Assembly: GCA_910575555.1 (NCBI GenBank)
Contig: CAJTFX010000001.1
Location: forward strand, 124,001 to 188,000
Reading direction: 5' to 3'
Length of the DNA stretch: 64,000 bases
Origin: Lachnospiraceae bacterium
Lineage (GTDB): Bacteria > Bacillota > Clostridia > Lachnospirales > Lachnospiraceae
Shown: in pieces, positions 58,522 to 64,000 of the stretch
Numbering within the stretch: position 1 is the first letter of the stretch
Layout: every line of letters starts with the position of its first letter
Notes under the pieces: model-generated
Told to the model about the DNA's origin: nothing
What the model saw: only the letters and a program-made list of their open reading frames with translations
The model's database searches: none
Program-made: the position numbers and the translations under genes

Positions 58522-59637
58522 TTAACTTCTTATATTTGCAATTAATTTTCGTACATTTCTGTCTCTGATCATGCGGATTCCTGAAATCAGCGCATGTAAA
58601 AACCTGACACGTCCGGTAATATAAAGTATCCCCTTCATATAGAAAGCCTCTGAAACAAAATCAGGCATCACAACTAATTTGGACCTTGCCCAGAAAGGCA
58701 GCAAGCTTATAGTTCCCAGCGCCTTCCCGGTTTGATCCGGACTTCCCATGGAAAATCTGAGGGTTCCGGTTACCTTTCCCGGCAGATAGTGGCGCAGCAA
58801 ATAGCGCACCTCCTGCATCATACATAAAAAAGCATTTTGATTAGTTTCTTCCAAAATCATGTTTTTTATGTTCCCAATCTGTTCTTTTGCCGCAGCTGCC
58901 CCGGTTCCGGCGCCGAAATGCCTCTGTCCTTTTCTGCCCGGCGTTTTTCTGACTCTTTTTCCAAAATTATGAAAAGACGATTTAATTTTATGAAATAATC
59001 CAGGTTTTTTCCTATGTTTCTTTCTTCTTTTACCTTTCGAATCATTTTCCTTAAAACTCCGGGGCCGCTGACTCTGACTGCCGGGGACTTTCGATTGTTC
59101 CGCTGCTCCTTCTGGACCTTCCGCTGCCGCCGTCTGTTCTTCTGGCTCTTCCAGTTTTCCTGCCGCCGTCTGTTCCGTTGCTCCTTCCGGTTCTTCCGTT
59201 GCCGCCGTCTGTTCTGGTAGTGCTTGTCCTATCTGTATTGCTTTCTCTCCTGCTTCTTCTCTCCCGGCTGCCTGTTCTGCATCCTCTCCTGCTTTTTCTC
59301 TCCCGGCTGTCTGTTCTGCATTCTCTCCTGCTTCTTCTCTCCCGGCCGCCTGCTTCACCGGCTCCCGGGGTTCTGCTTCCTCAGTCTTTTTCCCTTTATC
59401 CAGAGGAACTGTAATGCCGAAAATTCTGATTTTAAAAGAAATATCTCTTTCTCTGTAAAATACCCTCACATCCAGCAGATGAAACAGCCAGTGCACCGCC
59501 GCTTTTCCTTCTATCTCATCCTGGGCTTTCAGCTCCACGCGATAACGGATTGGAACCAGCAGCAGGGCCAGACACAGCAGAAGCACAATTGCCAGAAGAA
59601 CGCCGATTATTTTTAAAATGATAAAAAGGATTTCCAT
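58522..59637 (-). CDS. DUF2953 protein (YtfI-like) with Glu/Ala-rich repeat insert
   Basis: 371 residues. An N-terminal membrane helix (about 4-28) precedes the first part of the DUF2953 domain (YRVELKAQDEIEGKAAVHWLFHLLDVRVFYRERDISFKIRIFGI). A low-complexity insert (about 85-190) is built from EQTAGREKAGEDA and EEPEGATEQTAA units. After a basic stretch the conserved end resumes (GKVTGTLRFSMGSPDQTGKALGTISLLPF). It is probably involved in sporulation with GerW. The insert is unusual for the family. Confidence 0.85.
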   Translation of the reverse strand: MEILFIILKIIGVLLAIVLLLCLALLLVPIRYRVELKAQDEIEGKAAVHWLFHLLDVRVFYRERDISFKIRIFGITVPLDKGKKTEEAEPREPVKQAAGREEAGENAEQTAGREKAGEDAEQAAGREEAGEKAIQIGQALPEQTAATEEPEGATEQTAAGKLEEPEEQTAAAEGPEGAAEQSKVPGSQSQRPRSFKENDSKGKRRKKHRKKPGLFHKIKSSFHNFGKRVRKTPGRKGQRHFGAGTGAAAAKEQIGNIKNMILEETNQNAFLCMMQEVRYLLRHYLPGKVTGTLRFSMGSPDQTGKALGTISLLPFWARSKLVVMPDFVSEAFYMKGILYITGRVRFLHALISGIRMIRDRNVRKLIANIRS

Positions 59638-59975
59638 TTATGCCCTTTCCTTTGACTCTCTCTGTGTTTTTCCAGAAAATAATCTCTGACTTGAAATGTC
59701 CCTGTTTCCCGATACACATCCATAATAATTGTTCCCGCCAGTTCTACGGCATTTTCATATCCCCTGTCCGCCCCCACAACCAGAAGCTCTGATTTGGGAT
59801 AATATTTCTGCATCAATTCCCAGGATGGAATAATATCCAGTAAATTCTCCGGATTGCTGCTGAGGGCAATGATATAAATATTAATCATTCCCTTATTACG
59901 GAGAATTTTCCGTTTTATTTTCTCTTTTTGCGCCGCAATGCCCTCTCCTGCGTAAAATTCCCGATACCAGTCCAT
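59613..59975 (-). CDS. Conserved-looking small protein, function unknown
   Basis: 120 residues from ATG 59975 behind AAGGAG, overlapping the DUF2953 start by 25 bases. It contains NIYIIALSSNPENLLDIIPSWELMQKYYPKSELLVVGADRGYENAVELAGTIIMDVYRETGTF, which looks like a compact alpha/beta fold. No membrane segment. Coupling suggests a shared role with the DUF2953/GerW genes. I do not recognise the family. Confidence 0.7.
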   Translation of the reverse strand: MDWYREFYAGEGIAAQKEKIKRKILRNKGMINIYIIALSSNPENLLDIIPSWELMQKYYPKSELLVVGADRGYENAVELAGTIIMDVYRETGTFQVRDYFLEKHRESQRKGHKWKSFLSF

Positions 59976-60083
59976 ACCATTCTCCTTGTAAGGTAAAAAG
60001 GCGCCCTGTATGAGCACCTTTTCTTGCGTGTAAGGAATGAACGGGCCGGAGAATGTATACCAGTCATGCCCTGCCGCCGTCCA

Positions 60084-60536
60084 TTAAAAATATTTTCTGC
60101 TGCCCCAAAGATTGCTTTTCTTCAAATCCAGGTATTCGTTATAAGCCTTTTCCAATATCTGCTTCTCATTGGCAAACCGAAGCAGATGATATGCCTCGTG
60201 AAACTTATAGTAGCCTGAATCAATAAAATATTCTTCCCGTTGTGGTTTGCTGTAATAACTGTCTGCCATCATAAGATACCAGTGTACATCTTTCTCCACG
60301 GTATCCTCCGGTATGCTGAAAGTATATTGGCTCTTTCCTACATACTTAATAATCGAGGCATCTACTCCTGTCTCTTCCCGCACCTCTCTTGCCGCTGTAT
60401 CCCGATACTCTTCACCTGGTTCTACCGTTCCTTTCGGAAGCACCCAGCCTTCATATTTATTCTTGTAATTCTTATACAAAAGCAAAATTTTCCCGCGAAA
60501 TATTACCACACCACCACAACTCGTTGCTTCAATCAT
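60084..60536 (-). CDS. NUDIX hydrolase
   Basis: 150 residues. NUDIX box GTVEPGEEYRDTAAREVREETGVDA is intact, with all catalytic Glu residues. ATG 60536 follows GGAGGTATTGCA. Substrate unknown; the YKNKYEGWVLPKGTVEPGE opening is common in diadenosine-polyphosphate-type members. It has its own promoter in the space after the PBP gene. Confidence 0.9.
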   Translation of the reverse strand: MIEATSCGGVVIFRGKILLLYKNYKNKYEGWVLPKGTVEPGEEYRDTAAREVREETGVDASIIKYVGKSQYTFSIPEDTVEKDVHWYLMMADSYYSKPQREEYFIDSGYYKFHEAYHLLRFANEKQILEKAYNEYLDLKKSNLWGSRKYF

Positions 60537-60573
60537 TGCAATACCTCCGATGTGGTTTTTAGAACTTTGTAAT

Positions 60574-60602
60574 AGTATACCTCTTTTTCCATTTTCTTGC
60601 AA
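60574..60602 (-). promoter_or_regulatory. Promoter of the NUDIX gene
   Basis: Minus-strand TTGCAA (60597-60602), 17 bases, TATACT (60574-60579), 37 bases ahead of ATG 60536. Confidence 0.7.
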
Positions 60603-60636
60603 GAATTTTCTGAGAATATTCAAAAACTGCCCCAAA

Positions 60637-62100
60637 CTACTGGCCAAAATACCTGTCAAACACCTGTTTTGCAACTGGAACCGCCGTGGCGCTCCCTGCC
60701 CCGCCTTTTTCCACAATCACGGTAACTGCAATTGTTCCTTTCTCTTCTGCAGAAGCATAACCGGTAAACCAGGCATGGCTTTCCGACTTGTTGTTGCTGA
60801 ATTCCGCCGATCCTGTCTTTCCGAATGCCTGATAACTCTGTCCGTTTAATTTTGAGCCGGTTCCTTCACTGACCACCAGAGACATAAATTCCTGCAGCTT
60901 TCCTGCCTCTTCCTCTGTGAGCAGAGATCCGTACTGGGAACTGCGGTAGCTTTTCACCGTAACTCCTTTGTAATTTTCCGTATGATCAATCACATAGGGC
61001 CGCATCAAGACCCCCTGGTTGGCAATGGCTGAGGTGATCAAGGCCATATGCATGGGCGTTACCAGCGTTTTCCCCTGGCCGATGGCGGTCTGGGTCACTT
61101 CATCGGAATCCGAATTTTCCTTCAGCACAAAACTGCTCTTATTAAAAGGATAAGAAATCGGAAGATTTTTCCCAAACAGCATACTGTCGCAAAGCTCCAT
61201 AAATGCTTTTTTATCCAGTCCCAGGCCGATATTGGCATAAGACGTATTGCAGGACTTGGCAAAGGACTGCTCTAAATTCTCCGCGCCATGGACCGCATTG
61301 TCATAACAGTGTATTTCCGTATGCTCCATAGCAATGCTTCCGGTGCATTCATAAGCATAATTCTGATAATCTGAATGTTCCCGAAGATATTCCAGGGTAG
61401 TTAAAATCTTAAAGGTAGATCCCGGCGGATACAGCCCCTGGGTCGTCCGGTTTACCAACACGGAATTGTCGCTGTCCGTATTGGAAATAATACTGTCCCA
61501 TTCCGCCGCTATGGAATTCGGATCAAAATCCGGCTTGGACACCATGGCCAGAATCTTTCCGGTGGCAGGCTCCAACACTACTACGGCGCCTCTGCGATCT
61601 CCCAATGCCTGATACGCCGTCTCCTGCAACTCATAATTCAATGTGGTAATCACATTGTCCCCCTGATTCTTCTGATTCTGAATGCCGTGCAATACCTGTT
61701 CCAGAAAAAAAGCGTGAGAGCGCAGCAGACTGAAATTCCCAAAAGATTCAATTCCTGATTTGCCGTTGCTGTCATAGCCTACGGCATGGGCAAACATTCT
61801 GCCATAAGGATAATACCTGCTTTCACTTCCGTCCTCTCCTACAACAGTCTGGGCCAGTGTTTTTCCGTCTGCCGAACGGATTTCTCCCCGAATGACATGT
61901 TCTGCAAACGTGTCCTGCCTGGTATTATAAGGGCTGTTAATAAAGTCCTCACTCCGAAAAACCTGGAAATATACAAAATATCCCATCATCAGAATAAACA
62001 TCCCCACAAACAGATACGTAATCACTGCAAATTCCCTGTTTTTTTCCCTGTTTCCATTAGTCGAAGTCCTGGATTTTTGTTCCGTGGATCGTTTCTTCAT
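60637..62100 (-). CDS. Class B penicillin-binding protein (PbpA/FtsI-like)
   Basis: 487 residues. A short basic cytosolic tail, one membrane helix (about 26-48) and a small dimerisation part (VIRGEIRSADGKTLAQTV) precede the transpeptidase domain with STFK (YPPGSTFKILTT), SCN (AKSCNTSYA) and KTG (FGKTGSAE). ATG 62100 lies behind AGGAGGGATC and overlaps the end of the FtsW/RodA gene by 44 bases. The tight coupling indicates that the glycosyltransferase and transpeptidase are made together. No BlaI operator is seen here. Confidence 0.92.
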   Translation of the reverse strand: MKKRSTEQKSRTSTNGNREKNREFAVITYLFVGMFILMMGYFVYFQVFRSEDFINSPYNTRQDTFAEHVIRGEIRSADGKTLAQTVVGEDGSESRYYPYGRMFAHAVGYDSNGKSGIESFGNFSLLRSHAFFLEQVLHGIQNQKNQGDNVITTLNYELQETAYQALGDRRGAVVVLEPATGKILAMVSKPDFDPNSIAAEWDSIISNTDSDNSVLVNRTTQGLYPPGSTFKILTTLEYLREHSDYQNYAYECTGSIAMEHTEIHCYDNAVHGAENLEQSFAKSCNTSYANIGLGLDKKAFMELCDSMLFGKNLPISYPFNKSSFVLKENSDSDEVTQTAIGQGKTLVTPMHMALITSAIANQGVLMRPYVIDHTENYKGVTVKSYRSSQYGSLLTEEEAGKLQEFMSLVVSEGTGSKLNGQSYQAFGKTGSAEFSNNKSESHAWFTGYASAEEKGTIAVTVIVEKGGAGSATAVPVAKQVFDRYFGQ

Positions 62101-63520
62101 GAGAGGAGATCCCTCCTTTCTTTTTCGGACGTTTTTTCTCTTTCGGTTTCTTTTCATTTGTTTTTTCTTTGGTGTATTTCTCTCCTTTTAGCCCTGTTTT
62201 GCCCCGGGGCTCGTCCTGTTCCCGTTCCCGCATCAGATACAATCCCTGAATCACGGCAAAAATAATCAGCGTACTGAGAAGAGAGCTTCCGCCGTAGCTT
62301 ACCAAAGGCAGGGTCACTCCCGTAGAAGGGATAAATTTGATATCGCCGCCAATGGACAAAAAGATTTGAAATCCATAGATGGTTCCCAGTCCCAAAGCCA
62401 CCAGCTTATAAAAGAAATCTTTCATCTGCATGGCGATATTCAGAAACATCAGAAAGCAGCTCACACAGACCAGAATCAGGCAAATGGCAAAAATTCCGCC
62501 TAATTCCTCCGCTATAGCTGAAAAAATAAAATCCTGTTTTACTTCCGGTATTTTATAAGGCATTCCCTGATTCAATCCCATGCCGAACCAGCCGCCGGTT
62601 CCGATGGCAAACAGGGAATGGGACACCTGGTTTCCCTCATTTGCAAATACTGCCAACGGGTCCTGCCAGGCCACTACCCTCACCCGTACATGGTTAAAAA
62701 GAAAATATGCCGCAACCGACGCCGCCGCTCCGCAAATCATTCCGCCTGCAAAATAATACAGTTTTCTGGTGGCCACATAAAGCATGACCATATAAGCGAT
62801 AAAGAAAATCAGTCCTGCGCCCAAATCTCTGGATAATACTAAAATAATTACATGCAGCGCTGCCACCACCGTAGCTTTCACAACCTGAATAAACTCTGTA
62901 GATTCGTAAAACATGGACGCCACAAAGAAAACAAATATAATTTTAATAAATTCTGAAGGCTGTACTGCGATTCCCGCCACGGAAAAAGAAAGCTTGGCGC
63001 CATGGGAAACCGCTCCCAGTACAGCCACCACGCCCAGCATGGTAATTCCCGCCAACGCATAAATCCAGGTAAGGCTCCGGACAAATTTCCAGCGGCTGAT
63101 CAGATAAGGAATCAGCATGGTAACTGCCATAGAAACCACCGCAATGGCAAACTGCTTCACCGCATGTTTGTAAGACAGGCGGGTCAGTATCACAAAGCCA
63201 ATACACATCAGCATACACATATTATTGACAATCAGCCTGGACACCCGCTTATAAAAGATTCCGTAACAAACCTGCACCGCAGTAAAAAATATTACCTGCT
63301 CCAGATAAAATTTCAGCAAATCCTGATTTTTGGTAGCCAGAAACAGAACGGCATAGGCATTCAGATGAAACAGATACATATAGCCTGTCTGTTTTCTGAA
63401 TTTCCATGCCTGTTCTTCCAAATCCACATTTTTCTTCAATGAGGAAAAACATTGCCAGGTATACAGCGCAAAAAGAATAATCATTGTATACTTGGATGTT
63501 TCAGTAATTAAATGTACCAT
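62057..63520 (-). CDS. FtsW/RodA/SpoVE family peptidoglycan polymerase
   Basis: 487 residues with about 10-12 membrane helices. SEDS motifs: ISRDLGAGLIFF-like (LVLSRDLGAGLIFFIAY), SIGGDIKFIPSTGVTLPLVSYGGSSLLSTL near the end, and the VQPSEFIKI segment. An extra hydrophobic N-terminal region and a Lys-rich C-terminal tail are present. It forms a cognate pair with the downstream PBP. Which process it serves (elongation, division or spore cortex) is not decidable here. Confidence 0.93.
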   Translation of the reverse strand: MVHLITETSKYTMIILFALYTWQCFSSLKKNVDLEEQAWKFRKQTGYMYLFHLNAYAVLFLATKNQDLLKFYLEQVIFFTAVQVCYGIFYKRVSRLIVNNMCMLMCIGFVILTRLSYKHAVKQFAIAVVSMAVTMLIPYLISRWKFVRSLTWIYALAGITMLGVVAVLGAVSHGAKLSFSVAGIAVQPSEFIKIIFVFFVASMFYESTEFIQVVKATVVAALHVIILVLSRDLGAGLIFFIAYMVMLYVATRKLYYFAGGMICGAAASVAAYFLFNHVRVRVVAWQDPLAVFANEGNQVSHSLFAIGTGGWFGMGLNQGMPYKIPEVKQDFIFSAIAEELGGIFAICLILVCVSCFLMFLNIAMQMKDFFYKLVALGLGTIYGFQIFLSIGGDIKFIPSTGVTLPLVSYGGSSLLSTLIIFAVIQGLYLMREREQDEPRGKTGLKGEKYTKEKTNEKKPKEKKRPKKKGGISSHEETIHGTKIQDFD

Positions 63521-63523
63521 AAA

Positions 63524-64000
63524 CTATTCTACTCCTCGTTTCCAGTGTCCGTTGGTATAATCCTGCAGATATTTTTCACGGCTCTCTCCCCGGGAGGACA
63601 ACGCCTGCCTGTAACACGCAAAAATCTGTTCTGCCTCGGCTCTGTTCTCCGTAGTAAAGGATATTCTGACTGCCTCCGGCCAAAGCAGTTCAAGCTCCAA
63701 AAGATGATGCAGCAGAGACAGAGGACTTACATTATAGATAATATTGTAGCAATCGCTGCATTGGTTCCGCACCGGAAATAATTTCCCATAGCGATCCTGC
63801 ATCTGCAGCATACCCGCTTTGCCATCGCACTTCAACGTATTTTTATGTAGGCACTGGCTGCTGATCATCAGGGGCTGCCGGCCATAGAGGATGATTTCCT
63901 CTCTTTTACAGTCCAGTTTCTTTAACTCCTTAAGGTTTAATTCCACCGGAAGGGTCTGATGCATCAGGTTTAATTCCTTCCAGGCCAAAACTGCTTCCCG
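63524..64000 (-). CDS. U32 family peptidase, C-terminal part (5' end off window)
   Basis: 159 codons open to the right edge. The segment PLMISSQCLHKNTLKCDGKAG ... DRYGKLFPVRNQCSDCYNIIYNVSPLSLLH is the cysteine-rich hallmark of U32 peptidases such as YrrO/RlhA relatives, where four Cys bind an iron-sulfur cluster. The tail (ISFTTENRAEAEQIFACYRQAL) completes it. Its stop overlaps the ribosome site of the FtsW/RodA gene, so they are in one operon. In E. coli the U32 proteins act in RNA modification; the role here is unknown. Confidence 0.88.
   Translation of the reverse strand, partial: REAVLAWKELNLMHQTLPVELNLKELKKLDCKREEIILYGRQPLMISSQCLHKNTLKCDGKAGMLQMQDRYGKLFPVRNQCSDCYNIIYNVSPLSLLHHLLELELLWPEAVRISFTTENRAEAEQIFACYRQALSSRGESREKYLQDYTNGHWKRGVE

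Noticed and set aside
60637-62100. Second member of the BlaI regulon
   Set aside because: No TCTTAC-N4-GTAAT site was found upstream, and the gene is embedded in the FtsW/RodA operon.

Overview
The window reads as chromosome of a spore-forming Clostridia, most likely Lachnospiraceae. This is inferred from gene content and moderate GC: an alpha/beta-type SASP, GerW/YtfJ beside a DUF2953 protein, an FtsW/RodA-PBP2 pair, a YloU-YloV pair, a DUF5716/DUF5717 module and an NHLM-type peptide exporter. Most genes lie on the minus strand. No rRNA, tRNA, CRISPR array, phage or intact insertion sequence was seen.

Layout. 1-3.4 kb: edge-truncated tandem solute-binding lipoprotein; TetR regulator overlapping a nucleoside phosphorylase. 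3.4-10.3 kb: a peptide-modification (RiPP) locus with a Nif11-like precursor whose tail is Cys-rich, a radical SAM/SPASM enzyme, two NHLM-type ABC exporters (one with a C39 peptidase) and a small HlyD-like protein. 10.6-12.2 kb: DUF2461 protein and an ECF-like sigma factor. 12.4-18.8 kb: a beta-lactam response island, blaI-blaR1 (BlaR1 with a class D sensor) convergent with a large class B PBP and a class D beta-lactamase-like lipoprotein. Four operators of one consensus tie the two halves together. 19.1-25.2 kb: LacI-controlled fructoside uptake with a GH32 enzyme. 25.4-35.2 kb: a seven-gene operon resembling C-glycoside deglycosidase clusters, with an AraC-GH39 regulator upstream. 35.2-37.1 kb: PIN toxin-antitoxin pair, DUF4180 protein, TetR. 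37.3-44.2 kb: a four-gene operon of unknown function (DUF5717, Hsp70-like DUF5716, TPR, coiled-coil membrane protein). 44.3-50.6 kb: an aminotransferase, then glucuronate catabolism (uxuA, uxaC, SDR-type mannonate oxidoreductase) with a divergent AraC regulator. 50.6-64 kb: core genes (rqcH, SASP, recG, yloU/yloV, rpmB, gerW, DUF2953, NUDIX, PBP2, FtsW/RodA, U32 peptidase).

The most unusual non-coding signal is a dispersed family of palindromic elements. They share ends (TTGGATACGGACGGAACT ... AGTTCCTGTGTATCGAAAT), but their long stems differ in sequence between copies while staying self-complementary. Three full-length (about 210 bp) and several shortened or degenerate copies lie in intergenic spaces. 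Other repeats are two MITE-like elements, a 59-bp triplication of a translation start, and 76-bp repeats in inverted arrangement around a tiny membrane protein gene.
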